This document shows positions 25,660-34,404 of a stretch of 64,000 nt of DNA, one piece after another. The translations under genes were made by a program, and so were the position numbers. The DNA is from Bryobacterales bacterium (GTDB lineage Bacteria > Acidobacteriota > Terriglobia > Bryobacterales > Bryobacteraceae), in assembly GCA_016716385.1 (NCBI GenBank), contig JADJWL010000025.1:620001-684000 (forward strand), read 5' to 3'. The first letter of the stretch is position 1; each line of letters opens with the position of its first letter. Under the pieces are notes generated by a model. The model did no database searches and was not told the DNA's origin. It was given only the letters and a program-made list of their open reading frames with translations.

Positions 25660-28014
25660 ATGATTCTGGGGCGTTACGTCTTCCGCGAAGTGCTGACGAG
25701 CGCGCTGCTAGGCACGCTCCTGGCCACCTTTGTGATCTTCCTCCAGGGCCTGAGCACGCTGTTCGCGACGCTCATCCGCGCGTCCGCGCCGGGGGAAACG
25801 GTGTTCTATCTGCTCGCGCTGGGACTGCCGCCGGTGCTGCCGCTCTCGGTTCCGTTCGGCGTGCTCGTGGGTATCCTGATCGGCCTGGGCCGGATGGCGG
25901 CCGATGGCGAGATCACGGCGATGCGGGCCGCCGGCGTGCCTGGCCGCAAAGTGCTGGTCCCGGTGCTGCTGTTCGCGCTGCTGGCCACCGGGTTGACGGG
26001 CGCCTCCTCGCTGGTCTGGGGACCGGCGTCGATCCGCGAGACGGTCCGTGTCGTCAACTCCCTGCTGGCCGAGCAGTTGACGGCGGAGATCCAGCCGCGC
26101 GTCTTTGAAGAGCAGTTCGCCAATAACAACACGATTCTCTACGTGGGCGACGTCCGGCCCGGACCCGTGCCGGTCTGGCAGAACGTGTTCATCGCCGATC
26201 TGACGCCGCCGGAGGAGCGGCGCAGCGGCTTGCGCGAGGAAGCCGAAGGACCGCTCATCACGGTTGCGCAGGAAGCGATCGCCGTGGCCGAACCGGAGAA
26301 CCACCGCGTGCGGCTCTCCATGCGCAATGCCAGCACGCACGAGGTGGGCAAGGACCTTACGGCGTACGACACGTACTATCCGGTCGGCGATCAGACGCTC
26401 TCCGCCACACCGCCGGCCGAACAGCAGGCACGGCGCTTCGTGGCGATTGACACGCCCGAACTGCTGCCGCTTGCCGGCTATACCGCGGGCAAGCAGGCGG
26501 ACGACCCGGTCGAGGCGCGCATCGAATTGCACCGCCGTCTGGCGCTGCCGGTGGCGTGCCTCATGATGGCGCTCATCGGCATCCCGCTGGGGATCGCGAC
26601 GCGACGCGGCGGAAAGTCCGCCGGCTATGTGACGGCGGTCTTCCTGGCCTTCTTCTGCTACTACCTGGCGTTCATCAGTCTGATTGGTGTGGCGAAGCAG
26701 GGGCGGATGCCGGTGGAGCTGGCGGTCTGGCTGCCGAACCTGGCGTTCGGCGCGGCGGGAGTGATCTTCCTGGCGCGGTTGGAGCGCTCCGGCGACCGCG
26801 ATCTGATCGCGACGCTGAAGGAATGGTTCGACTGGCTGCTCCCGAAGAAGCGGGTGCTTGCCCTGGCTTCGCTGCCGTCCGGCAATGGATTCCGCATCCG
26901 GCTGATGCCACAGTTGATCGACACCTACGTGCTATCGCAGTTCCTGTTCTACTTCTTCCTGCTGCTGGCCAGCTTTGTCGCGATGACGGAGATCTACACG
27001 TTCTTCGACCTGCTCGGCGACATCGTGCGCAACAACATCGGGATGGGCAAGGTGTTCAGCTACCTGTTCTTCCTGACGCCGAAGCTTGTGTACGACACGG
27101 CGCCGCTGAGCATCCTGGTGGGGGTGCTGGTGACGTTCGGGGTCCTGACCAAGCACAACGAGATCACGGCCTTCAAAGCGTCCGGCGTGAGCGTCTACCG
27201 GCTCTCCGCGCCGGTGCTGCTGGCGAGCACGATGGTGAGCGGGTTTCTGTTTGCGTTCGATTACACGTGGGTGCCGCAAGCCAACCGCATCCAGGATGCG
27301 CTGCGCGACGAGATCAAGGGGCGTCCGGTCCAGACGTATCTGCGTCCCGACCGCAAGTGGATCTTCGGGCAGGGCTCGCGCATTTACTACTACAAGTACT
27401 TCGACATGACGGCCGGGGCGATGGCAGGCGTCTCCGTCTTCGAGCTGGAGCCCGAGACGTTCCGCCTGCGCAAACAGATTTATGCCGAACGCGCCGAGTG
27501 GCGGCCTTCGCTCAATACGTGGGTGTTCGAGACGGGCTGGTGGCGGATCATCGCCGACAGCAATCGCAAGGGCGCGGCGCCGGACGCCCGCTTCGAAAAC
27601 TTCCAGGTGGCCACATTCCCGGAATTGAGCGAGCCGCCGTCCTACTTCCTCAAGGAAGTGAAGCAGGACAAGCAGATGAACTTCCGCGAACTGGAGCAGT
27701 ACATCGACGACCTGCAGCAGAGCGGCTTTGACACCGTCCGCCTGCGCGTGCAGTACCACCGGAAGTTTGCCGTGCCGCTGTTCGCGCTGATCATGGCGAT
27801 GCTGTCGGCGCCGTTCGCGTTTCTGGTGGGCAATCGCGGCGCGATGGCGGGAATCGGCGTCAGTATGGGCGTGGCGATCCTGTACCTGGCGGTCGGAAAG
27901 CTGTTCGAGCAGTTCGGCAACGCGAGCTACCTGCCGCCGGAGGTGGCCGCCTGGACCCCGGACGCCATCTTCTCACTGGGCGGCTGCTACCTGCTCCTGC
28001 GGATGCGCACGTAG
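25660..28014 (+). CDS. Fused LptF-LptG permease of the lipopolysaccharide export ABC transporter
   Basis: 784 aa, about twice the length of LptF or LptG. Res 1-~385 match LptF (MILGRYVFREVLTSALLGTL, a periplasmic jellyroll at ~res 110-270, then ALMGIPLG-type helices). Res ~416-784 match LptG (PQLIDTYVLSQFLFYFFLLL, a jellyroll at ~510-670, then PLFALIMAMLSAPFAF). About 12 helices in all. LptFG with LptB2 extracts LPS from the inner membrane toward LptC/A/D. Here both membrane subunits are one chain; lptB is not adjacent. Begins 14 nt after the TldE-like gene and overlaps the convergent helicase gene by 42 nt. Confidence 0.9.
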   Translation: MILGRYVFREVLTSALLGTLLATFVIFLQGLSTLFATLIRASAPGETVFYLLALGLPPVLPLSVPFGVLVGILIGLGRMAADGEITAMRAAGVPGRKVLVPVLLFALLATGLTGASSLVWGPASIRETVRVVNSLLAEQLTAEIQPRVFEEQFANNNTILYVGDVRPGPVPVWQNVFIADLTPPEERRSGLREEAEGPLITVAQEAIAVAEPENHRVRLSMRNASTHEVGKDLTAYDTYYPVGDQTLSATPPAEQQARRFVAIDTPELLPLAGYTAGKQADDPVEARIELHRRLALPVACLMMALIGIPLGIATRRGGKSAGYVTAVFLAFFCYYLAFISLIGVAKQGRMPVELAVWLPNLAFGAAGVIFLARLERSGDRDLIATLKEWFDWLLPKKRVLALASLPSGNGFRIRLMPQLIDTYVLSQFLFYFFLLLASFVAMTEIYTFFDLLGDIVRNNIGMGKVFSYLFFLTPKLVYDTAPLSILVGVLVTFGVLTKHNEITAFKASGVSVYRLSAPVLLASTMVSGFLFAFDYTWVPQANRIQDALRDEIKGRPVQTYLRPDRKWIFGQGSRIYYYKYFDMTAGAMAGVSVFELEPETFRLRKQIYAERAEWRPSLNTWVFETGWWRIIADSNRKGAAPDARFENFQVATFPELSEPPSYFLKEVKQDKQMNFRELEQYIDDLQQSGFDTVRLRVQYHRKFAVPLFALIMAMLSAPFAFLVGNRGAMAGIGVSMGVAILYLAVGKLFEQFGNASYLPPEVAAWTPDAIFSLGGCYLLLRMRT

Positions 28015-30375
28015 CGCCGCCAGGATCCGGCTGGCCGCCTCCTTGCCCCGCTCGCCGGTTTCGCCCGCCGGCCCGACGCAGGACGGGCACCCGGACTCGC
28101 ATGGACACGCCCCGATCAGGTCTGCCGCATGGGCCAGCAGTTTGTCCGTCATCCGGAAGAGCGGCGCGCTCTGGCCGATACCGCCGGGGTAGTTGTCGAA
28201 GAGGTAGAGGTTCGGCTCCCACATCGGCGTCTCGCCAGCGATCTCTTCACTCAGCGCCACGCCGAGGTCGCGCGGATCGCACATCAGCAGGAGCGCGCCT
28301 ACGGTCCGCAGAACATTGCCGAGCCCCATGAGTCCGCTCTGCTTCTCGGTGGGCGTCAGGCCGTCCAGCCCGCCGAGGAAGGCGGCGGGGAAGTGCAGCC
28401 AGAAGGACGTCGTCTGCATCTCCTGCTCGGGCATCGACAGCTTGCCCGCGCCGACATTCTCCAGCGTGTAGAACTTGATTTTCTTGAAGCCCACAATCTG
28501 GCGCGTCGTGCGCACGTCGCCATGGGCGCGCCGGGCGCCGGCCAGGTCTTCGCTCTCCAGTTCCTCGAGCGTCTTGACCTGGGTGTAATCGATGGCGTCG
28601 GTGAAGTAGTCGCACTCGACGCGGTGGACGTAGGCCTTCCGCTCTTCGTAGTCGAAGCGGTCGACGTGGTATTGCCGGGCTTCGTGCAGGTAGATCGCCT
28701 TCTCGTGCAGCGTGGTCAGCGCTGCGGTGAACGCCACTTCGCCGATCACCACGGGCGATTCGGTCTGGTCGACGACGACGAAATTGTCGCTCGTGATCGC
28801 GCGGAGGCTGGTCGCATCGGCGGGGTAGGATTCCGACACCCAGTGCCAGGATCCCGCCGAATGGTGCAGAAAACCGGTCTCGCTCAGATATCGGCACATG
28901 TCGGAGGTGTCGTGCAGTCCGAATTTCTCGCCGTCGCGCAGGGGAAGCTCGAACGCCGCGCATTTCAGGTGCGCGAGCAGGATTTCCAGGTTGTCCGGAT
29001 TCGCAAAGGCATGCTCGGGCGGACGCTCGAAGAAATACTCCGGGTGCTCCACGATGTACTGGTCGAGCGGGTTGGACGACGCCACCAGCACCGCCGCCGA
29101 AGCCGACTGCCGGCGTCCGGCGCGTCCGGCGCGCTGCCAGGTGGACGCTATGGTGCCGGGATAGCCCGCCATCACGACTGCGTCGAGCGAGCCGATGTCG
29201 ATGCCGAGTTCGAGCGCATTGGTCGCCACCACGGCGCGGATTTGCCCTTCGCGTAGCGCACGCTCAATCTGGCGGCGTTCCCTGGGCAGGTAGCCACCGC
29301 GGTAGCCGCGCACGGTTTCCGGCGGCAGCGGCAGCTTGTCGCAGGCGTCCTTCAGATACGTCACCAGGACTTCGGTGGCGAGCCGGTTGTTGGCGAACAC
29401 CAGCGTCTGCTGGCCGCGCTCGATGAGTTCAATCGCCAGCCGCCTGGTTTCGCCGATGTAGCTGCGGCGGATCCCGAGCTGGCGGTTGACCACCGGCGGG
29501 TTGTAGAAGATGAAGTACTTCTCGCCGCCCGGAGCCCCGTTGCGCTCAACCAGCGCGAACGGCTCTCCGGTGAGCGCCTGGGCGAGTTCAGCGGGGTTGG
29601 CGATGGTGGCGGAGGAGCAGACGAATTGCGGCCGCGAGCCGTAGAATTCGCACAGGCGCCGCAACCGCCGCAGGACATTCGCCAGGTGGCTGCCGAACAC
29701 GCCGCGGTAGGTATGCAGCTCATCGATCACGATGTAGCGCAGGTTCTCGAAGAGCTTCGCCCACTTCGTGTGGTGCGGCAGGATGCCGGCGTGCAGCATC
29801 TCAGGGTTCGTCATCACGACGTTGGCACGCTGGCGGATGGCCTTGCGGGCGTCCTGCGGGGTGTCGCCGTCATACGTGAACGCGCGGAGGTCGCAGCCGA
29901 TGTCATCGACGGCGCGCTGGAACTCGTGCAACTGGTCTTCGGAAAGCGCCTTGGTGGGGTAGAGGTAGAGAGCGCGCGCTGCAGGGTCCGTGAGAAGACG
30001 GTTCAGGACCGGCAGGTTGTAGCAGAGCGTCTTTCCGCTGGCCGTCGGCGTGGTCACGACGATATGAGTCCCCTGCTGGACAAGCTCGAACGCATCCGCC
30101 TGGTGGCAGTAGAGCTGGCGGATGCCGCGCCGTTCAAGGCTTTCGCGCAGCCTGGGGTCGACTGTGGGCGGGATATCGGCAAATTCGCCAGCGCGCGCGG
30201 GCTGGTGACGGATGGCCCGGACGGGGGAGTCCTGCCGCGCCATGAGTTCGTGGAAGCGCGCGAGGGCGCCGTCGAGACCGGAGCGGGGCAGAAGTCCCGT
30301 GTCGGGGACGAAGTCCGGAAAGCCGAGCTGCAGGGTCATCGGGTCTATTTTCGCCTTTTGTTTGCTCGCAGGCAA
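27973..30375 (-). CDS. DEAD/DEAH-box helicase with C-terminal four-cysteine domain (YprA/MrfA-like)
   Basis: 800-aa superfamily 2 helicase. Motif I TPTASGKT, motif II DELH, motif III SSATI, and in the second RecA lobe TNALELGIDIG with motif VI QRAGRAGR. The C-terminal DUF1998-type domain ends with a metal-binding cluster C757-x-C759-x3-C763-x2-C766. This architecture matches Bacillus MrfA (YprA), a 3'-5' helicase for repair of mitomycin C damage. An internal ATG (30339, MTLQLGF) is an alternative start. No mrfB-like exonuclease is beside it. Confidence 0.9.
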   Translation of the reverse strand: MPASKQKAKIDPMTLQLGFPDFVPDTGLLPRSGLDGALARFHELMARQDSPVRAIRHQPARAGEFADIPPTVDPRLRESLERRGIRQLYCHQADAFELVQQGTHIVVTTPTASGKTLCYNLPVLNRLLTDPAARALYLYPTKALSEDQLHEFQRAVDDIGCDLRAFTYDGDTPQDARKAIRQRANVVMTNPEMLHAGILPHHTKWAKLFENLRYIVIDELHTYRGVFGSHLANVLRRLRRLCEFYGSRPQFVCSSATIANPAELAQALTGEPFALVERNGAPGGEKYFIFYNPPVVNRQLGIRRSYIGETRRLAIELIERGQQTLVFANNRLATEVLVTYLKDACDKLPLPPETVRGYRGGYLPRERRQIERALREGQIRAVVATNALELGIDIGSLDAVVMAGYPGTIASTWQRAGRAGRRQSASAAVLVASSNPLDQYIVEHPEYFFERPPEHAFANPDNLEILLAHLKCAAFELPLRDGEKFGLHDTSDMCRYLSETGFLHHSAGSWHWVSESYPADATSLRAITSDNFVVVDQTESPVVIGEVAFTAALTTLHEKAIYLHEARQYHVDRFDYEERKAYVHRVECDYFTDAIDYTQVKTLEELESEDLAGARRAHGDVRTTRQIVGFKKIKFYTLENVGAGKLSMPEQEMQTTSFWLHFPAAFLGGLDGLTPTEKQSGLMGLGNVLRTVGALLLMCDPRDLGVALSEEIAGETPMWEPNLYLFDNYPGGIGQSAPLFRMTDKLLAHAADLIGACPCESGCPSCVGPAGETGERGKEAASRILAALRAHPQEQVAAAQ

Positions 30376-30473
30376 GGGCGGGATGCCAAGGTACTCGAAC
30401 GATTCGCGGCGCCCGGCGCGTCACGCGAAGGGCACTCCAATCGGGCGGATGGTATCTTAGCCTACAGAGCGTC

Positions 30474-30794
30474 TTGACTGTGCGCACGGAGATCGCAATT
30501 CCCGAAGAGGCACTCGATGCTTTCTGCCGGAAATGGAAGATCGCGGAACTGCGAGTCTTCGGTTCCGCCCTGCGGGAGGACTTTCGACCGGACAGCGATC
30601 TCGACCTGCTGGTCCGCTTCGCCCCGGAGGCGGAGTGGAGCTTGCTCGATCACGTGGCGATGGAGGAAGAACTGTCGCGGTTGGCCGGCCGCCGGGTGGA
30701 CCTGGTATCCCAACGGGCGGTAGAGCGGAGTACAAATTGGATCCGGCGTCACGCCATCCTCGACTCGGCGGAGCCGTATTTTGTCCCGCGATGA
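30474..30794 (+). CDS. MNT-domain nucleotidyltransferase, antitoxin MntA-like
   Basis: 106-aa minimal nucleotidyltransferase. The active-site motif GSX10DXD is exact: G30, S31, D42, D44 (GSALREDF, SDLDLL), with a later Asp in RRVDLV. MntA antitoxins neutralise HEPN toxins by AMPylating a tyrosine near the toxin's RNase motif (type VII). TTG at 30474 or GTG at 30480 may be the start. It overlaps the HepT-like gene by 14 nt, the usual order for this module. Confidence 0.88.
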   Translation: MTVRTEIAIPEEALDAFCRKWKIAELRVFGSALREDFRPDSDLDLLVRFAPEAEWSLLDHVAMEEELSRLAGRRVDLVSQRAVERSTNWIRRHAILDSAEPYFVPR

Positions 30795-31125
30795 AGCACA
30801 CCTGCTCGACATCCTGAAGGCGGCTCGCCTGGCAATTGAGTTCAAGGGAGCACTGGATCTGCCGAGGTTCCTGAACGATCGGAAGACTCAATCGGCCGTG
30901 ATGCACCAGCTACTGGTGATTGGCGAGGCAGTGAAGAGGCTTTCTCCCGATTTCCGTACGGCGCACCCGGAAGTCCCCTGGAAACTGATTGCCGGCACGC
31001 GCGATAAGCTGATCCACTTCTACGAAGGTGTGGACCTTGAGGAGGTCTGGAAGATGGTGACGGCGGACCTTCCGGATCTGATCGGTCTGATCGAGCCTTT
31101 CGCGCCTCCGGCAAGAGAACATTGA
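30781..31125 (+). CDS. HEPN-domain toxin (HepT-like, DUF86)
   Basis: 114-aa all-alpha HEPN protein. The RNase motif RX4HXY is intact: R74, H79, Y81 (RDKLIHFYE). Y81 is the residue modified by MntA in characterised systems. The TTG at 30781 is the only start giving the family N-terminus (SRDEAHLLDILKAARLAIEF). Forms a two-gene toxin-antitoxin unit with the preceding gene, between two unrelated conserved genes. Confidence 0.88.
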   Translation: MSRDEAHLLDILKAARLAIEFKGALDLPRFLNDRKTQSAVMHQLLVIGEAVKRLSPDFRTAHPEVPWKLIAGTRDKLIHFYEGVDLEEVWKMVTADLPDLIGLIEPFAPPAREH

Positions 31126-31157
31126 CACCGGCGGTAAAGGTTTCCTAAGGTGGGTCA

Positions 31158-32414
31158 GTGTATCCAATTCAGCGAACGACGCTCCTGGTACTGACCGCCG
31201 GTGCGCTGGGTGTGGCAGGCACACTGCTTTCGCTGCGCTCGAACCTCCCTTTGAATCCGGATCCTCCCGCGCTGGAAGAAGTGCTCACGGCGCCTCCCGA
31301 GCCGGAACCCACGGTCGAAACCTTGCCCATCCGGAGCGGAGACAACCTCGCCGGGCTTCTGGCGCGGGCCGGAGTCCAGACGCAGGACTCTGCCGCGATG
31401 GTCGCAGCCATCGGCAAGGCTTTCGACGTGCGGAAGTTTCGCTCCGGGACAGACCTCACGTTGACGCGGGCAGCGACCGGACAGGTCGACGGGCTCGAAT
31501 ATTCTATCGACGCCGACCACAGGCTCGAAGTCTCGCGCCAGGCGGACGGCTTCGCCGCCGCCGTGCTGGACATTCCGGGCTTCGTGCGGGAAACCCGTAT
31601 CTGCGGCGTGCTCGATGGTTCGCTGTTCGACAGCATCGGCCGGACGGGAGAAAGCCCGCTGCTGGCCATCCGGCTGGCGGAGATCTTCGCCTGGGACATC
31701 GACTTCTACCGCGATCCGCAGCCGGGGGACCAGTTCTGCATGCTGATCGAAAAGAAGGAGTACGGAGACGGCGCGGAGCCGACCTACCGCCGCATCCTGG
31801 CCGCCCGCTACGTGAATTCGGGAACAACCTACGAGGCGCACCTGTTCCCGGACGCGCAGGGCAAGCCGCAGTACTATTCGCCGGACGGCAAGTCGCTGCA
31901 GGCGGCGTTTCTGCGGTCGCCCCTGCCGTTTGAAGCGCGGGTGAGTTCGCACTTCTCGCGCAACCGGAGGCACCCGGTGCTCGGGGTGCACCGCCCGCAC
32001 TTGGGCACAGACTACGCCGCGCCCACCGGGACGCCCGTGCAGTCGGTGGCGGCGGGCCGCGTCGTCTTCTCGGGGTATTCCAGGGGAGCTGGCAACATGG
32101 TGCGGATCCAGCACACGGGCGGGTACGAGAGCCGGTATCTCCACCTGTCGCGTCGCCTGGTCCGGCCGGGGCAGCAGATCGGACAGGGGCAACGCATCGG
32201 CCTGGTCGGCGCCACCGGACTCGCCACCGGGCCCCACCTCGACTTCCGGCTGCTCAAGAACGGCGCGCACATGGATTTCGAGCGAATCCGGCCGCCGCGC
32301 GCCACCGAGATCCAGGCAGCGCAGCGCCCGCTCTTCCAGGCTCTGCGCGAGCGCCACCTGGCGCTGCTGGTACCGGCGTTCCAAACGGGCGGGGAGCTGG
32401 CAGACGGTCTCTAG
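31158..32414 (+). CDS. M23 family (LytM) peptidase, MepM-like
   Basis: 418 aa. GTG start with AAGGTGGG upstream. The N-terminus has one membrane-anchoring segment (res ~8-25), a Pro-rich linker and a LysM/OapA-like region (RSGDNLAGLLARAGV, res ~58-75). The C-terminal LytM domain has the Zn/catalytic residues in HLGTDYAAPTGTPV, YLHLSRRL and GPHLDFRL. All histidines and the Asp are present, so it should be an active peptidoglycan endopeptidase acting in the periplasm. It converges with the glycosyltransferase gene, overlapping by 4 nt. Confidence 0.9.
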   Translation: MYPIQRTTLLVLTAGALGVAGTLLSLRSNLPLNPDPPALEEVLTAPPEPEPTVETLPIRSGDNLAGLLARAGVQTQDSAAMVAAIGKAFDVRKFRSGTDLTLTRAATGQVDGLEYSIDADHRLEVSRQADGFAAAVLDIPGFVRETRICGVLDGSLFDSIGRTGESPLLAIRLAEIFAWDIDFYRDPQPGDQFCMLIEKKEYGDGAEPTYRRILAARYVNSGTTYEAHLFPDAQGKPQYYSPDGKSLQAAFLRSPLPFEARVSSHFSRNRRHPVLGVHRPHLGTDYAAPTGTPVQSVAAGRVVFSGYSRGAGNMVRIQHTGGYESRYLHLSRRLVRPGQQIGQGQRIGLVGATGLATGPHLDFRLLKNGAHMDFERIRPPRATEIQAAQRPLFQALRERHLALLVPAFQTGGELADGL

Positions 32415-33133
32415 CGGTAGCGCCCGAGCCACTGGTTGCGGCGCACGCGGAGGATGTCGAGGAAGCCGTCGAGGCCGGCGAGCATGCTGACCTTCGACCC
32501 CTCCACGTGATTCCACCGCACCGGCACTTCCGCCACACGGAACCCGAGGCGGCGGGCGACAAACAGCGCCTCCACGTCAAAGCCGAACCGTTCCAGCCGC
32601 AGTCGCGAGAAGACGGCTTGCGCGGCGTCGCGGCGGAACAGCTTGAACCCGCATTGCGTGTCGCGAAACGGGAGGCCGGTCGTTGCGCGCATCACGAGGT
32701 TAAAAAAGCGACCCGCCGCCTCGCGAAACGGCGACTGGTGGACGCCGATGAGGGACCGGTCGAGACCGCGTGAGCCGATGATGATTTCCGCCCCCGCCGT
32801 GGCCTCCCGGAGCTTGCCGAGTTCGGCGATGGGCGCCGACAAATCGGCGTCGGTGAACAGCACCCAATCGTGGCGGGCTTCGAGCATGCCGTGGCGCACC
32901 GAGTAGCCCTTGCCGCGATTGCCAGGATTGCGCAGGACGCGGATGCGGGGATCGCGCCGCGCGGCTTCGTCGGCGGCGCGGGCGGTTCCATCCGACGATC
33001 CGTCGTCGACCACCAGGATTTCCACGGGATCGAAATCCGAGGCCGCCAGGTACGCGGCGATGGCGGAAAGCGTGTCCGGGAGCCGCGATTCTTCGTTGTA
33101 GGCGGGGATTACGATCGAGAGCGAACCAGGCAC
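32411..33133 (-). CDS. Family 2 glycosyltransferase, dolichyl/polyprenyl-phosphate glucosyltransferase-like
   Basis: 240 aa, GT-A fold. VIPAYNEESRLPDTL at the start, VVDDGSSDGTAR, the metal-binding DxD in LFTDADLSAP, and the family-typical DTQCGFKLFRRDAA and GFDVEAL (Alg5-like). It lacks the C-terminal membrane helices of full polyprenyl mannosyltransferases. It probably transfers a hexose onto a polyprenyl phosphate at the cytoplasmic face. Divergent from the LolC/E gene with 11 nt between starts. Confidence 0.87.
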   Translation of the reverse strand: MPGSLSIVIPAYNEESRLPDTLSAIAAYLAASDFDPVEILVVDDGSSDGTARAADEAARRDPRIRVLRNPGNRGKGYSVRHGMLEARHDWVLFTDADLSAPIAELGKLREATAGAEIIIGSRGLDRSLIGVHQSPFREAAGRFFNLVMRATTGLPFRDTQCGFKLFRRDAAQAVFSRLRLERFGFDVEALFVARRLGFRVAEVPVRWNHVEGSKVSMLAGLDGFLDILRVRRNQWLGRYR

Positions 33134-33144
33134 AGTAACCCGCT

Positions 33145-34404
33145 ATGATAGCGAAGAAGGAGCCCGCCATCGTTTCGCGATTCGAGTTCTTCGTTGCTCT
33201 GCGCTACTTGCGCGCCAAGCGGAAACAGGCGGTGATTTCGGTCATTACGGCGATCTCGATCGCCGGCGTGGCGGCGGGCGTGATGGCTCTCGTGATCGCC
33301 CTGGCGATCAACAACGGATTCCGCAGCACCCTCCAGAAGAACCTGCTCGGCGCGACTTCTCACGTCAACGTCCTCGAAAAGGAACCGATGTTCGGGATCG
33401 AGGAGTGGCGAGACCTCGTCGCCCGGTTCCGCAGCCTGCCGGGCGTCGTCGGCGCGGCGCCGACGCTCTACGGCCAGGTACTCGTCACCGGACCCTTGCA
33501 CTCCAAGGGAGCGCTCATCAAGGGCATCGACCCGTCAGCACCCGCGACCCTCCCTGACGCACTGCGGCATCTCAAGGAAGGGTCGCTCGACGGCCTGGCG
33601 GACGAAGACGGCACTCCGGGAGTCATCCTTGGCTCGCGTCTGGCGCAGGAGACGGGCATGCCGTTCGGATCGCGGGTGACGCTGCTGGCGCCGCAGGGCG
33701 AGATCACGCCTCTCGGTCCCGTGCCGAACCGGCAGCTTTTCCGCGTGGTCGGGATTTTCGAATCAGGCTTCTACGACATCGACGCGAACTGGGCGTACGC
33801 CTCGCTCGGCGCGACGCAGCGGCTGCTGGGCCTGGCCGACGTGGTGAACGCGATCGAGATCACGGTCGGCGACATCTACCGCGCGCCGGAAGTGGCGGCG
33901 GCCGCGGAGAAAGCGGCCGGTCCGGAGCTTGCCGCCACGCACTGGCAGGAGCAGAACCGGCAATTGCTGAGCGCCCTCAAGATGGAGAAGACCGTCACGA
34001 TGATCACGATCAGCCTGATCGTCCTGGTGGCGGCGCTGAACATTCTCATCGCCCTCGTGATGATGGTGATGGAGAAGTACCGCGACATCGCCGTGCTGAT
34101 CTCCATGGGGGCGGGGCGGCGGCAGATCCGGAACATCTTTCTCTGCCAGGGACTGCTGATCGGCGTGGTGGGCACGGCCACCGGACTCACCATCGGGCAC
34201 GCGCTGTGTTTCCTCGCCGCCAGGTACCGCTGGCTGCGCCTGGACGAGTCCGTCTATGCGCTCAGCTATGTCCCGTTTGAGCCGCACTGGATCGACGCGG
34301 TGTGGATCGCCGGCATGGCTCTGGCCGTGAGCTTCCTGGCGACGCTCTACCCGGCGCGCAGCGCGACGCGGATCGCGCCTGCCGAGGTGCTGCGCTACGA
34401 GTGA
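33145..34404 (+). CDS. LolC/LolE-type lipoprotein-releasing permease
   Basis: 419-aa FtsX-family permease. N-terminal FFVALRYLRAKRKQAVISVITAISIAGVAAGV-type segment (cytoplasmic elbow plus first helix, res ~15-55), a periplasmic domain (~60-270) and three C-terminal helices. The second of these segments contains EKYRDIAVLISMGAGRRQIR, the coupling region. LolCDE moves lipoproteins out of the inner membrane. No LolD ATPase is adjacent. Converges with the downstream regulator gene, overlapping by 10 nt. Confidence 0.85.
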   Translation: MIAKKEPAIVSRFEFFVALRYLRAKRKQAVISVITAISIAGVAAGVMALVIALAINNGFRSTLQKNLLGATSHVNVLEKEPMFGIEEWRDLVARFRSLPGVVGAAPTLYGQVLVTGPLHSKGALIKGIDPSAPATLPDALRHLKEGSLDGLADEDGTPGVILGSRLAQETGMPFGSRVTLLAPQGEITPLGPVPNRQLFRVVGIFESGFYDIDANWAYASLGATQRLLGLADVVNAIEITVGDIYRAPEVAAAAEKAAGPELAATHWQEQNRQLLSALKMEKTVTMITISLIVLVAALNILIALVMMVMEKYRDIAVLISMGAGRRQIRNIFLCQGLLIGVVGTATGLTIGHALCFLAARYRWLRLDESVYALSYVPFEPHWIDAVWIAGMALAVSFLATLYPARSATRIAPAEVLRYE

